Shown piece after piece: positions 1-9,103 of a stretch of 64,000 nt of DNA; positions within the stretch are counted from its first letter, which is position 1; each line of letters starts with the position of its first letter. The translations under genes and the position numbers were made by a program. The notes below the pieces were generated by a model. It had not been told where the DNA came from, searched no databases, and saw only the letters and a program-made list of their open reading frames with translations. Source of the stretch: JABDIP01 sp965237625 (GTDB lineage: Bacteria; Pseudomonadota; Alphaproteobacteria; DSM-16000; Inquilinaceae); assembly GCA_965237625.1 (NCBI GenBank), contig CBDEGD010000044.1, forward strand, positions 186,001 to 250,000, in the 5' to 3' direction.

Positions 1-622
1 CCCGCATGCCGCCGAGCATGGAGCACAGCAGGATGCCCAGCAGGCCGACCCAGACACCATAGTGGAACGGAATATGAAGCGCCCGTGCCGCGATGGTGCC
101 TGACGCGTTGATCTGCGCGGTCACATAAGTGAATGAGGCGACCACCAGAATGACGACGGCGCAAAAGCGCGCTATGTTGCCGCCATAGCGGGTCCCGATG
201 AAGTCCGGCACCGTATAGCAGCCGAATTTGCGCAGATACGGCGCCATCAGCGAATTGACGAGCACGTAACCGCCGGTCCAGCCGACGATGAAGCCCAGAT
301 AGCCATATCCACCGAAGTAGATACCGCCGGCGAGGGCGACGAAGGAGGCGCCGGACATCCAGTCCGCCGCTGTCGCCATGCCGTTGTAAACGGCAGGGAC
401 TTCCCGGCCGGCAACATAGTAGGCATCGACCTGCATGGTCCGAGACAGCCAGCCGATGACGGCATAGATCACCACCGTGAAGGCGACGAACAAAATGCCG
501 ATCGTCGCTGCGCTGACGCCGAACTGCTCCAGAATGGCCATCAACGCAACGAATGCGAGGAATCCGCCCGTATAGATCGCGTAGACGCGACCCAGATTGT
601 CGATAAAGTTGCCCTTTATCAT
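1..622 (-). CDS. Sodium:solute symporter, VC_2705-like (partial, C-terminus outside window)
   Basis: N-terminal 207 residues of a sodium:solute symporter (SSS family), an inner-membrane carrier that takes up a small solute with Na+. The reading frame runs off the window edge. Visible are several hydrophobic helices and SSS hallmarks: the segment YYVAGREVPAVYNGMATAAD, then AGGIYFGGYGYLGFIVGWTGG, and TVPDFIGTRYG. The start ATG at 622 has a strong GGGAGG ribosome site a few bases upstream. It lies 16 bp downstream of a DUF4212 gene, the usual partner of the VC_2705 branch of this family, so the two are almost certainly co-transcribed. Substrate is not readable from sequence; acetate or another small carboxylate is often suggested for relatives. 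The family call is firm, the substrate is not. Confidence 0.9.
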   Translation of the reverse strand, partial: MIKGNFIDNLGRVYAIYTGGFLAFVALMAILEQFGVSAATIGILFVAFTVVIYAVIGWLSRTMQVDAYYVAGREVPAVYNGMATAADWMSGASFVALAGGIYFGGYGYLGFIVGWTGGYVLVNSLMAPYLRKFGCYTVPDFIGTRYGGNIARFCAVVILVVASFTYVTAQINASGTIAARALHIPFHYGVWVGLLGILLCSMLGGMR

Positions 623-638
623 GTCTCTTTACCTCCCT

Positions 639-902
639 CTACTCTTCGCCGACGCCGGCTTCGTCATCGATCGCATCCTGCCGCCAATTCTGGAAGAATA
701 TCAGCGCCACGAACACGATCAGCGAGCCCTGGACGGTGAAGTAGTATCCAAGTGGAAAGCCGATAAAGGTGATCTCGTTCAGCGCCTGCGCATTCCATGG
801 CAACACGAATGCGAAAATCGCCCAGATAACCAAAACCACGATCGTGAGATTGCGCGTCCTTGACCAATGACGCGCTCTGGCTTCTTTGTTAACTTCGCTC
901 AT
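639..902 (-). CDS. DUF4212 small subunit of sodium:solute symporter
   Basis: 87-residue membrane protein with two predicted helices (about residues 20-40 and 48-70, the second containing YYFTVQGSLIVFVALIFF). Length, the N-terminal HWSRTRNL segment and the GFPLGYY motif between the helices match the DUF4212 family, which is found next to VC_2705-type Na+/solute symporters and is thought to be their accessory subunit. The start at 902 is supported by a GAGGAGG ribosome site about 7 bases upstream. It is the first gene of a two-gene operon with the symporter downstream. No sequence shows what is transported. Confidence 0.88.
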   Translation of the reverse strand: MSEVNKEARARHWSRTRNLTIVVLVIWAIFAFVLPWNAQALNEITFIGFPLGYYFTVQGSLIVFVALIFFQNWRQDAIDDEAGVGEE

Positions 903-1254
903 ACGTACGCCTCCTCATCCAATTTCTATAGTTGTATCCGGCATTGTTACTGCCCCAGATACTTGTTCTACGCCGCCCCCCAAGGCCGAATGTAGTCAGC
1001 GAAGGCCGGAGAATAGATCATGATTTTCCTGGAACGGAAACCTTTTGATTGTGTTCTGATATCCACGGGGTCCGCGAAGGCAAAGCATGATTGGGGCAAC
1101 ATGCAGCTTGGTATGCCGCATACATCAGTCGAATCGGTCTAGCAACCCCTTGAGTTGGGCCTAAGATGCCCGCGGGCTTTTGGGATGGGTAAGGGCCTAA
1201 GAAAGGCTCTGGTGGCTTCTTCGACTCCCGGCGATCCCAACCATCCAACCGCCC
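903..1254. other. Intergenic region between divergent genes
   Basis: About 350 bp between the divergent symporter operon and a hypothetical gene. It should hold promoters for both. A moderately AT-rich stretch at about 918-965 lies just upstream of the DUF4212 ribosome site. I see no convincing sigma-54 box, operator palindrome or conserved ORF. Confidence 0.4.
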
Positions 1255-2007
1255 TTGAAACGGACTCAGGACCTTATCATCGATGATCTTCTCGACCGGA
1301 TATATGGGGAAAACCGAATCACGAGAGGACCCAGACCGGTGAGTTGGTCTCTGAAACAGGTTCAGGCGCTCATTCCGGAATTCTTCGCCCGCCTGAGCAT
1401 CCGGCGCGATTCGGGTCCCATCGACAGCATCGATGCTCTCTGCCGATTTGTGTCGACCCGCTCGGCATTCATCGCCCAGAAGACTCTCTATGGGTATCTG
1501 AAGACCCGCATGGGCACGCGCTACCCAAGCATGTTCGCGGATGATGTCTACGTCGCCTCGATCGATATCGCGAAAATGCATGTTTTTGCGGCCTGCCTGT
1601 CTGACCTGACGGTCTACGCCGTTTCTCGAGCGCTACGGGACGCGCCGGACGGTTCAGCATGCAGCGCATTGGCGCAACGCTGCTTCGATAGCGGCTTGGC
1701 CGATAATGACGAACAAGCGCAACGCATCGACGCCTTTTCCGTCGCTGACGCAAAAGCCGCCTTCGTCCAACGCCTGGCATTCCTGGATTGGCAAACCGCC
1801 TCGCCCGGACCCGCCCTGTTCAAATCAAGTCCCAAGGCACTCGTCGAATGGGCCCCGATCGCTCCGGAATTGAAGCGGGACGATGTGGAGATCGTCGAGA
1901 ACTCCATCAGATTCTCCTGGCGGGACGTACGAGAACAATTCGAGAGGCGGATCAACGGACCAGCGATTGTCGCCGAGCTAAGCAGGCCCGAGCGCAGCGG
2001 CCATTGA
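1255..2007 (+). CDS. Conserved-looking hypothetical protein
   Basis: 250-residue protein that I cannot assign to a named family. It is soluble, with no signal peptide or membrane helix, and is mostly helical and mixed in charge. The start used is TTG at 1255; no clear ribosome site was seen, so the true start could differ by a few codons. The core FIAQKTLYGYLKTRMGTRYP and the region after it (cytosolic, aromatic-rich, around residues 75-125) read like a real conserved domain. Codon use is that of the host. A 180-bp gap separates it from the next gene on the same strand, a small membrane protein, so linkage is possible but unproven. I assign no function. Confidence 0.6.
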   Translation: MKRTQDLIIDDLLDRIYGENRITRGPRPVSWSLKQVQALIPEFFARLSIRRDSGPIDSIDALCRFVSTRSAFIAQKTLYGYLKTRMGTRYPSMFADDVYVASIDIAKMHVFAACLSDLTVYAVSRALRDAPDGSACSALAQRCFDSGLADNDEQAQRIDAFSVADAKAAFVQRLAFLDWQTASPGPALFKSSPKALVEWAPIAPELKRDDVEIVENSIRFSWRDVREQFERRINGPAIVAELSRPERSGH

Positions 2008-2187
2008 TCTTGATCAAGGCTCCAAGGAGTATCCGGACTGCGGATTGGATCGCCGGACGAGAACTGGCGGTCAACAAAAAGGGACTCGAAGCAGCAGACC
2101 CATCGACCGAGAATAGATCCACGACTCGCCTCGGACGCCCTCTCCCATTACACTCGGGGGCGGTGCAGAACGCCTCGGTGAAGCGTC

Positions 2188-2559
2188 ATGGATCGCATTC
2201 GGTACTACGCCGAAATATCCGTTCAACGGGCCTTGGGATTTACCGGTGTCGGGGTGGCGACGCTTCTGCTCGGGCTCAGCTTCGACCCCCAACTGGCGCT
2301 GCAGGTGGCAGCCGTCATCCTGGGCATTACCGGTGCCGTGCTGATCGCCAAATCCCTCAATGCTCTGCACCGCAACTACCGCCGGACCGAGGTTTGGATG
2401 CTGCTGGGCCGGACGATCGAGTTTCCGGAGCACAGGGCGCAGCAAATCATCGGAACGATTCTCAAGGACACTTACAGCCGGTACGCGCGTTTGATTTTGG
2501 CCGCGGCCGTCACCACCTGGTTCCTGAGCATGCTTTATGGTCTGGCGCGTTCGCTCTGA
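2188..2559 (+). CDS. Small hypothetical membrane protein
   Basis: 123 residues with two adjacent hydrophobic helices near the N-terminus (about residues 15-32 and 37-55), a charged cytosolic-looking middle (RNYRRTEVWMLLGRTIEFPE) and a third helix near the C-terminus (about 103-120). No enzymatic motif is visible. The ATG at 2188 gives a compact ORF in host codon usage. It ends 32 bp before the stop of the convergent methyltransferase gene. The same-strand gene upstream is also hypothetical, and together they may form a lineage-specific pair. Function unknown. Confidence 0.6.
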   Translation: MDRIRYYAEISVQRALGFTGVGVATLLLGLSFDPQLALQVAAVILGITGAVLIAKSLNALHRNYRRTEVWMLLGRTIEFPEHRAQQIIGTILKDTYSRYARLILAAAVTTWFLSMLYGLARSL

Positions 2560-2591
2560 CCGCCAGGAACGTTCATCGTCAGGACAGCGGG

Positions 2592-4145
2592 CTAGGCTGA
2601 TGCCTCCACAATTTCGAGGCTGATAAGCTTCGGCAGCTTGCCTGAGATGAAGGCGGGCAGGATCTGCGCCAGCGCGGCACGGGTCTCCTGCAAATCGGTC
2701 AGGACCCGGCCGCCCTCATTCAGCTGCAACCCGCGGCGGGTGAGTTGCTCGGCTGCTGCGGAGACCGGATCGTCGGTTTCCAGCGCCAGCAGCAGGCATG
2801 CCTCCAGCGGCGCGATACTGATACCTGTGCCGGCCACCGGCGAGGCCAGCACCACCGAATTTCCAGGCCGTCCTTCGGCCTCCAACAACATTCGGTTCAA
2901 CGGCGGCCGACAGAGGATCTTTTCAGGCAGAGGCCCCTCTTGCGCCACCGTCTGCCGGGCGAATGGGATCAGCTGGCGACCAGCGGTCAGCAGTTTGACG
3001 GTATTCAGCCGATCGGTCGCGCCGCCCGAGGATACCTCCGGATGAGACAGGATGTCGGCCACACCCGCCGGCTCGATGGCCAGCAGCTCCTTGAGCCGTT
3101 CGGCGCTCTTGCCCGCCAGTGTTATCGTGCGGTCCGCCAGTTCGACCGTGGCCGACAACTCCTGAGGGGTCTTCTCCAGCCCCAGCAACACGTCTGACAG
3201 AGCCCCGCTGTCGTCGATCCCGTCAGCGGAATCCGATGGCCGCACATACACGTCGCTGCGGAAAAACCGGTTGCTGATGAAATCCTTCGCCATTTCCTGG
3301 GACAGGCGGCTCTCTTGGCGTCGCACATGCTCCGCAAGGCGCCCCGGAAGCACGACATCCAGCAAATTCTCCACGATTTGCGCATCGGCCGCGAAGGCGA
3401 GGCCGATTTGCGCCATCTCGGCCTGCACGTCGGCGAACGGTATGGCCTGCCAATCCGGCCCCAGGAATTCATGGGTTACATAGCGTGGATCGGCGCCGCG
3501 CATGCGCTCCAGCACTTCGGCCGCATTCGGATTGGCTTGAAAGAACGGCGCGCCCTCACGGCGCAGCATTTCAAGCTCGTCCAGAATCCGGACGACTTTG
3601 TCCGTGATCTCGCCATCGAGCTGCCGCGCGCGATCCTGGAAGTAGCGCCGCATCTGCCCGGCCGAGCCCCAACCCGGAAGCGTATTATAGGTCACATAGA
3701 CCAGTCCGCCGGGGCGCAGCTTAGCGTCGATGAAGCGCCGGATCGCCTGGCGCACGGATTCCGATACCCAGCCATAAAGCCCATGCATGGTGATGAAATC
3801 GAATTCCGCCAACGACTCGATCCCGGGGCCTGCCACATCGGCCACGATGAATTTCGCATTCCTCACGCCGCCGGACCGCACCAGCGTCTGCGCGGCGGCG
3901 ACATGGACCGGGTTGATGTCGATGCCGAGGAATTCCGATTCCGGGTTCGAGGCGGCGAGGACCGCGAGTGTCTTGCCGGCACCGGCGCCCAACTCGCAAT
4001 AGCGGTATGGGCCAGCCGGATTGGGTCCCTTGATACCGTTCAGGGCGCAAACATATGAAAGGTGCACCGGCGCCTGATTGGCGTAGAAGCCGGCCGGATA
4101 GTCGACCTCGCTTACATAGGCGGAAGGCTCTTTGGCTGCGGTCAT
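2592..4145 (-). CDS. Class I SAM methyltransferase with methyltransferase regulatory domain
   Basis: 517-residue protein. Residues about 25-160 are a Rossmann methyltransferase: motif I is YCELGAGAGKTLAVLA (SAM-binding glycines), followed by FLGIDINP (acidic loop at the end of strand 2) and FDFITMHGLYGWVS (motif IV region). The segment from about residue 215 to 300 (VTHEFLGPDWQAIPFADV) matches the methyltransferase regulatory domain (PF10119 type), and the C-terminal third resembles the winged-helix-like tail of such proteins. It is expected to be cytosolic. Substrate unknown; homologues often sit in polysaccharide or modification clusters, but neighbours here give no hint. It is a single gene, convergent with the small membrane protein gene. 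Confidence 0.85.
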   Translation of the reverse strand: MTAAKEPSAYVSEVDYPAGFYANQAPVHLSYVCALNGIKGPNPAGPYRYCELGAGAGKTLAVLAASNPESEFLGIDINPVHVAAAQTLVRSGGVRNAKFIVADVAGPGIESLAEFDFITMHGLYGWVSESVRQAIRRFIDAKLRPGGLVYVTYNTLPGWGSAGQMRRYFQDRARQLDGEITDKVVRILDELEMLRREGAPFFQANPNAAEVLERMRGADPRYVTHEFLGPDWQAIPFADVQAEMAQIGLAFAADAQIVENLLDVVLPGRLAEHVRRQESRLSQEMAKDFISNRFFRSDVYVRPSDSADGIDDSGALSDVLLGLEKTPQELSATVELADRTITLAGKSAERLKELLAIEPAGVADILSHPEVSSGGATDRLNTVKLLTAGRQLIPFARQTVAQEGPLPEKILCRPPLNRMLLEAEGRPGNSVVLASPVAGTGISIAPLEACLLLALETDDPVSAAAEQLTRRGLQLNEGGRVLTDLQETRAALAQILPAFISGKLPKLISLEIVEASA

Positions 4146-4443
4146 TTAGTTACTCATATTTCCAGAATTTCGTACGATTCCACCTCATGGCGTCGGCATT
4201 CCATTGAAACCTCCGGCCGATTTCCGGATTGACCGCGACCGTACCTTCCGCCACCCTCATTCTTGAACGGCAGCATTTGGTTGAACAATGCCGGCAAATC
4301 GGTGATTTCGCACAGATTAATCGGCCAAAATCGATCATCGTCAGGGCGTGCAAGGTCTACCCCGAAATGCGATCGCTTAACAAATTGCAAACGAGTTTGA
4401 GTCACTCTCTGGGAAAGTTCCCATGCGAGGGGGAGACCAAGCG

Positions 4444-4647
4444 ATGGCAGACACAAGGGTCCAAGTTGGCCAGCGCTTCCGGGCTCGTGGCCAATACGAC
4501 GTCCGGATCTGGCAGGTCGAGGCGCTGTTCGAGGACAGCGACAGCTTACCGCACGCCAGACTATGCGAGGTCGACAGAACAAACGAATACCGCACCTTGG
4601 CGTGCGAGGTCCTGTTGGACGAAGAGCGGTTCAGCTTCGTGTCGTGA
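4444..4647 (+). CDS. Small conserved hypothetical protein
   Basis: 67-residue soluble protein beginning MADTRVQVGQRF. I chose the ATG at 4444 over an in-frame ATG at 4423 because a GAGGGGGAG ribosome site lies between the two, about 7-9 bases before 4444. The sequence is rich in charged and aromatic residues (YDVRIWQVEALFEDSD), suggesting a compact beta-rich fold of the kind that presents one surface for protein or RNA contact. That is inference. The 298 bp before it hold no other gene. A PilZ-domain gene follows 42 bp downstream on the same strand and may be co-transcribed. Confidence 0.6.
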   Translation: MADTRVQVGQRFRARGQYDVRIWQVEALFEDSDSLPHARLCEVDRTNEYRTLACEVLLDEERFSFVS

Positions 4648-4689
4648 CCGCTCGACATCGGCTGCGGCCACGGTGCGGGCATAAGCACC

Positions 4690-5127
4690 GTGGACCGCAT
4701 GCCAACAAATCGCCGCCGGCACATCCGGCGCAACCACCCCATTTTGGAAACGCGTCTCGGCCGTGAGGTCTATCCGGCACTGGATTGGTCGCTTGGCGGA
4801 CTGGCCGTGGCCGGCCTGGCCGATTGCCTCCACAAGCATAGCGATGGAACCGAAATCACCGGATATTTCGGCGTTTCCGGCGAAGGCATCGGCTTCAAAT
4901 TTTCCGCCATCATCACCCGCATCGATCCTGAGCACGACGTGGTCGGGCTCGATTTCACGCGGCTTTGGCCGGAAAGCGCCGAGATTCTCGACGATCTGTT
5001 CCGACGGCCGCCCAACCTCCGTCGACCGCCACCGCCATTGCGCCCGCGCGACTATCTCATGAAGGCATTCGACATCACGGCGCCGAGTTGGGTCCGCCGC
5101 CAACGGGACTCCGCATCGCGCCGCTAG
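4690..5127 (+). CDS. PilZ domain protein (probable c-di-GMP binding)
   Basis: 145 residues. The N-terminal RRRHIRRNHP supplies the RxxxR part and YPALDWSLGGLAV the [D/N]xSxxG part of a PilZ domain, the classical cyclic-di-GMP binding signature, spaced as expected. The rest of the barrel is plausible (VVGLDFTRL). It would act as a cytosolic second-messenger sensor, in this lineage often for motility or surface polysaccharide. The start is GTG at 4690 or the in-frame ATG at 4699; no ribosome site decides. Its last ~53 bases overlap the end of the convergent MFS gene. The proline/arginine-rich tail (RRPPNLRRPPPPLRPR) lies outside the domain. Confidence 0.78.
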   Translation: MDRMPTNRRRHIRRNHPILETRLGREVYPALDWSLGGLAVAGLADCLHKHSDGTEITGYFGVSGEGIGFKFSAIITRIDPEHDVVGLDFTRLWPESAEILDDLFRRPPNLRRPPPPLRPRDYLMKAFDITAPSWVRRQRDSASRR

Positions 5128-6364
5128 CTCTGCCCGCCGGGGCGAGAAAGAACCACGCCAGCGCGACGATTTGCACCGCCAGCACGGTGCCGAAGGCCGC
5201 GGCGTAGGCGGCCTGCGGATAGTGACCATCGACCGCCGGCCATCGATCGATGATCAGCCCGATCGCATACTGCGCCGCGAACGCCCCTAGAAACGCCAGC
5301 AGGTTCAAGGCCGTATTGGCCCTGCCCGCGTAGCTCAGCGGAAAATGCCGGGATAGATGCGCATAGACCAGGGCACTGATGTTGCCCAGTAACCCGAACA
5401 GGATCCAGGGCCACGGCGCCATGGGCGCCAATCCCAGGACAATCGACGCCAGCGTCAGGGAAAACAGCGTCAGCCCCACACCCATGATGCTGATCAGCCC
5501 GATACCCCGCGCGGCGAGGCGATCAGCGACCAGCCCGGTGGCGACGAATCCAACCGTCATGGCCAGGGCAAGCGCGAACAGGTAGGTGGCCACGGTATCG
5601 CCATCGAACCCGGCGACGTCACGCAGCCAGGGTCCGGCCCATAGGCCTTGAATCGCCATGCTGCTGGCCATGGTCACGACCGAAATCGGCGCCAGCCGCC
5701 AGAACAGGCGGTCGCGGTAGATCGTCACCAGCCCGTCGATCTGGTCGCGCAGCGCCGTCGTCTCGCCGCGCCGGCCCATATTGGGAACGATTAGGAAGAT
5801 GATTCCGGCAACCACCAATGTCGCCACCGCCAGCCCGGCGAACAGGCCGCGCCAGTCGGTGACGCCCAGCAGCCCCTCCACCGGCGTCGTCGCCGACATG
5901 GCGCCGAGCCCGCCCATGGCCAAAAAGCAGCCATTCACCAGCGGCCAGCGTGCCTTGGGAAACCACAGGGTAATCGCCTTGAAAGACGCCATCAGCCCGC
6001 CGGACACGCCAAACCCGATCAGCGCCCGACCGGCGATCAGCGTCGCGGACCCCTGACCCATGGAAAACACAGCCGCGCCCAGCGCCGCCACGCAGAGCAG
6101 CATGGCCTGGATCCGGCGCGGCCCAAACCGGTCGAGTAACAGGCCAAGTGGAATTTGGAACGCGGCGAAGGCCAGGAAATAGGCGGATGTCAGGAGCCCG
6201 AGCGATGCCGGATCCAGATTGAGATCCACCACCAGCCGGTCGGCGATCACCGCATTGACCGAGCGATACAGGTAGGACAGGTAGTAACCCCCGGCAAATG
6301 GCAGAAACACCGTCGCAACCGCCCGCCCGATCCCGATCGGCGCGGATGCGGCCGTACGGGTCAT
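5075..6364 (-). CDS. MFS transporter
   Basis: 429 residues with about twelve hydrophobic helices and major facilitator hallmarks: GLLLDRFGPRR between helices 2 and 3 (the G-x3-D-R-x-G-R/x motif) and a second-half equivalent, VADRLAARG. The N-terminal GGYYLSYLYRSVNAVIADRL resembles oxalate/nitrate- and drug-type MFS proteins. It is an inner-membrane exporter or importer of unknown substrate, driven by the proton motive force. The start at 6364 has a GAGGGG ribosome site. The gene overlaps the 3' end of the PilZ gene tail to tail, so both transcripts are antisense there. It is otherwise monocistronic. Confidence 0.88.
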   Translation of the reverse strand: MTRTAASAPIGIGRAVATVFLPFAGGYYLSYLYRSVNAVIADRLVVDLNLDPASLGLLTSAYFLAFAAFQIPLGLLLDRFGPRRIQAMLLCVAALGAAVFSMGQGSATLIAGRALIGFGVSGGLMASFKAITLWFPKARWPLVNGCFLAMGGLGAMSATTPVEGLLGVTDWRGLFAGLAVATLVVAGIIFLIVPNMGRRGETTALRDQIDGLVTIYRDRLFWRLAPISVVTMASSMAIQGLWAGPWLRDVAGFDGDTVATYLFALALAMTVGFVATGLVADRLAARGIGLISIMGVGLTLFSLTLASIVLGLAPMAPWPWILFGLLGNISALVYAHLSRHFPLSYAGRANTALNLLAFLGAFAAQYAIGLIIDRWPAVDGHYPQAAYAAAFGTVLAVQIVALAWFFLAPAGRASGAMRSPVGGGPNSAP

Positions 6365-6483
6365 CTCGATTTTCCCCTCCCTGCTTCCGCCCCAACGCTC
6401 GGCTACGAACCGGCCACAGGGCGTCCGTATCCAATCGGCACAGGGGCCGATCTATGCCTTACGGATGCAGGGGAGGGCAAGAG

Positions 6484-6513
6484 CGGTCGGACCGGCAAAC
6501 GCCGGCCCGACCG
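6484..6513 (-). terminator. Probable terminator of the Tad operon
   Basis: Two 13-base arms (6484-6496 and 6501-6513) around an AAAC loop form a GC-rich hairpin with a single mismatch, 13 bp beyond the stop of the minus-strand tad gene. The following bases hold only a short T-rich stretch, so it may be a weak or Rho-assisted terminator. It also lies upstream of the MFS gene on the same strand. Confidence 0.5.
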
Positions 6514-6525
6514 TACTGGACGCGG

Positions 6526-8345
6526 CTAATTTGCCAGGCGCAACGAGGTGAGCTGACGGGCGATTTCCTTGAACGCTGCTTTCAGCGTTGCCGTATTCGG
6601 CGCATGGAAATAGTTGCTCACAGGGTCGGTCGTGCAATCCGACATCATCGTGGCGATCGTGCCACCGGCGGGGACGCTCGTGCCGAAGGTTATGGCATAG
6701 ATCTGAATGGCCGGGCCGCCGGTCACCGGGTCTTCGACAGCCTTGATCGCATCGCAGGTTTCACCCAGCCGCTCTTCAAGGAGCGTCTCCCCATCGCCTG
6801 GACCGAATGGACGAGAATCATTCGGATGCACGTAGCCGTATGCCGTCCAGAAGTAGTCTGGGCCCTCACGCTGCTGGGAGGACGGCGCTCCGTGGCCGAG
6901 ATACAGGCCGTCCATACGGTAGTCGACGGCGGGATCGACACTCCAATGACGCCACCCCGACGGCTCCGACGGGTCGGTGATAGCGAGCCCCCGGTCGCAA
7001 TCTTCATGCGGACGCAGTATTCTTTGATCGCCATCCGTGAGCACGATGATGACCTTTTCCCAATCGGCGTTTTCATAGTCTTCCCCCTCCTCGAACGGCT
7101 CGCCGGGGGAGACGACCCGCCAGCCCCAAGTCAGGCCGGTCGCGGTGACCGTTCCGATAGCATCGACCACGGTAACGTCCTGGAGGTAATCCCAGACAAC
7201 CGCGCGGTCATTGGTCAACGGCAGCAGCTCGCCCGGGCAGCCCTTGTTTGGGCCATACGTAGTCTGGATGTAATCACGATTTCCATTCACCGGATTGGGC
7301 CCGACCGGTGGAAGCGCGGAATCGAGCCATGTGTCGGACTCTGAATACCCCGAGGGGGCCGCGTAGCTCCAATAGTCTCCCGAACTATTCGCGCGGTTCG
7401 GACAATACGTATTGTACGGGCTACCGCTCACCCTGCGATCCGGTTCCATAGGCCAGCGATAGGCGGCCCACCTGCCGGACCCATCGACCGCGGTGGCGTC
7501 GTAGGCGTCGGTCAGGTCGTTGTCGTCCATTCGCGCCTGCACACAACCGGCCCAGGTGGTTTGGCGGAACGGATTCGGAGTTGTCGGAAGGCCACCGGCA
7601 TCAAGCCCGGTATCGTATACATATTGATGCATGTCGGTGCCGATATTCACGACGGTGTTGTAGGGCACGATGCCGACCCTCAGGAGTTCCGGCTCCGGAT
7701 TATCGTCAAACAGGATATCGACCATTTCCAACGCCGCATCCCGCATCGACTCAATGCGCCGCTCTAGGGCGCCGGGGGGGGGGGGGGGGGGGGGAGGGAA
7801 AGCATCGAACCGGTCACGTCGAGCACCATCACCACTTCCAGGCCGCGGACGTCCGTCACCGCCGTGGACGCGGCGCCAATATCCAGGTAGTCGTAGTGAC
7901 CTTCCGCCGATGCATTTTCGCCCGCGCGCTGCAACATACCGAAGAACAGCGTCTCGACGCTCGCTTTGGCGGTGATGGTAAAGCTGAGGGGGCGGCTGGT
8001 CGGATCGCCTTCGATAAGGCGCTCGACATCGATCGTCAGTTCGGTCGGCTGGGCCCAGAATCTGTCTGGAAAATTGGCATAAAAGAAAGAACGGCCAAGC
8101 GTCATGATCTCGTCATCGTCTTCGCCCCCTCTCGCCGAACCCATGGCGATGGCGGCCGCGTCGATCGCCGACTGCAGTCGTGCCTCTGCCAGGTAACCGC
8201 GCGCGATATCGACGCCAAGGCCCGCCGCGGCCACCATCGGAATGGCGGCGAGGCCGACATAGACGATATAGCTGCCGTCCTCGGCCCGCCGAAAGCGGCG
8301 AAACGATTCCGCGGCTCGTTTGAAGGTCCTGAAGATCGATTCCAT
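6526..8345 (-). pseudogene. TadG-like pilus assembly protein with vWA domain, frame split at a poly-G run
   Basis: Two adjacent reading frames together make one TadG-like protein of about 600 residues. The first (about 193 residues) has the Tad N-terminus, with a hydrophobic segment IVYVGLAAIPMVAAAGLGVD, and reaches the vWA metal site as MVLDVTGSML. It then runs into prolines encoded by 21 G (C on the coding strand) and stops. The second frame resumes after the run as LERRIESMRDAALEMVDIL and continues the vWA fold through IIVLTDGDQRI to VSNYFHAPNTATLKAAFKEI. A run of 19 or 22 would join the frames. The start chosen is ATG 8345, preceded by AAAGGTGAG. It would be an envelope protein in type IVc (Flp/Tad) pilus assembly. 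It is last in a three-gene operon. Real slippage and sequencing error are both possible. Confidence 0.82.
7774..7794. repeat. 21-base poly-G (poly-C on coding strand) homopolymer
   Basis: An uninterrupted run of 21 G inside the tadG-like gene, coding for prolines between the vWA metal motif and the next helix. Lengths of 19 or 22 restore the reading frame; the 21 written here does not. This length is far beyond chance in coding DNA and resembles a slipped-strand contingency tract, but homopolymers of this length are also where sequencing fails. Confidence 0.95.
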
Positions 8346-8404
8346 GTTACTCACCTTTATTACGCCGATCGGCCTGGTCGTGGCTGACGGGCACTGTCGT
8401 TTAC

Positions 8405-9103
8405 TCAGTTCGCAGTCATAAGCGATTGCGTTGAAGCGATCTGCCGGTTCAGCCTCGGTCGGGCGTAGGTGTATTTGGTAAAGGTCAGATTCGCCGGAAT
8501 ATTGAATCCCCAGAGAGAGATGTCACCAACCCAGACCGACCGGTATGTGTACGTCATGCGCAGCATGATCAACGCATCGCCAGGAGTGCCCAGCGCCCCG
8601 GTGATCGCACCGGCCGGCTTTGAGATGTAATCGCCGTTCGCTGCTGCCTCTACGTCAGTTGTCGGGATTTCGGTAGCGCTGTTGATCAGCGCGACCCAAG
8701 ACTCCGGCGCACTCATCAGTGGCACGCCGCCTGGATTGCCGCCGACGGGTAGTGAGAACGCCACATGGGAAACGGCAATATCGAAGGTCGGGGCATAGGG
8801 CTGCATCATCAGCTCCGCCGCCAACCTGAATTCCGCGATGTCGTCACTGTCGACCGCCGCCCGCTGGGAGATGAGATCCGCGGTGGCCTGCGCCGTAATT
8901 GTCACTTTACGGTCGATCATCATCATGTGCGACAGGCTGACGACCATCAGAAGAACGATCATCAAGATCGGCAGCATGAAGGCGAATTCGACCAGCGAGA
9001 CGCCGTCCGTATCCGTCGCGAAATCCCCGGCGCGGCGGCAAATCCTCCGGCGCAGCCCCAGGTGCCGCTTTTTACGATTCTGCTGAGGAGACATGGTCAT
9101 CAT
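8405..9103 (-). CDS. TadE/TadF-like minor pilin
   Basis: 232 residues. After a basic N-terminus, DTDGVSLVEFAFMLPILMIVLLMVV is the class III pilin-like segment of the TadE family: a G-x-S-x-V-E-F motif followed by a long hydrophobic helix (about residues 34-60). The rest is an extracytoplasmic domain of small beta-forming residues. It is predicted to be a pseudopilin of the Flp/Tad pilus, inserted in the inner membrane and possibly processed by a TadV-type peptidase. The ATG at 9103 overlaps the TGA stop of the preceding gene (ATGA), so translation is coupled. Alternative in-frame ATG codons lie 3 and 9 bases further in. It is the second gene of the operon. Confidence 0.85.
   Translation of the reverse strand: MMTMSPQQNRKKRHLGLRRRICRRAGDFATDTDGVSLVEFAFMLPILMIVLLMVVSLSHMMMIDRKVTITAQATADLISQRAAVDSDDIAEFRLAAELMMQPYAPTFDIAVSHVAFSLPVGGNPGGVPLMSAPESWVALINSATEIPTTDVEAAANGDYISKPAGAITGALGTPGDALIMLRMTYTYRSVWVGDISLWGFNIPANLTFTKYTYARPRLNRQIASTQSLMTAN

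Noticed and set aside
4154..4582. 142-residue minus-strand ORF between the methyltransferase and PilZ genes
   Set aside because: Overlaps the better supported 67-residue gene, lacks a ribosome site and has no coherent composition.
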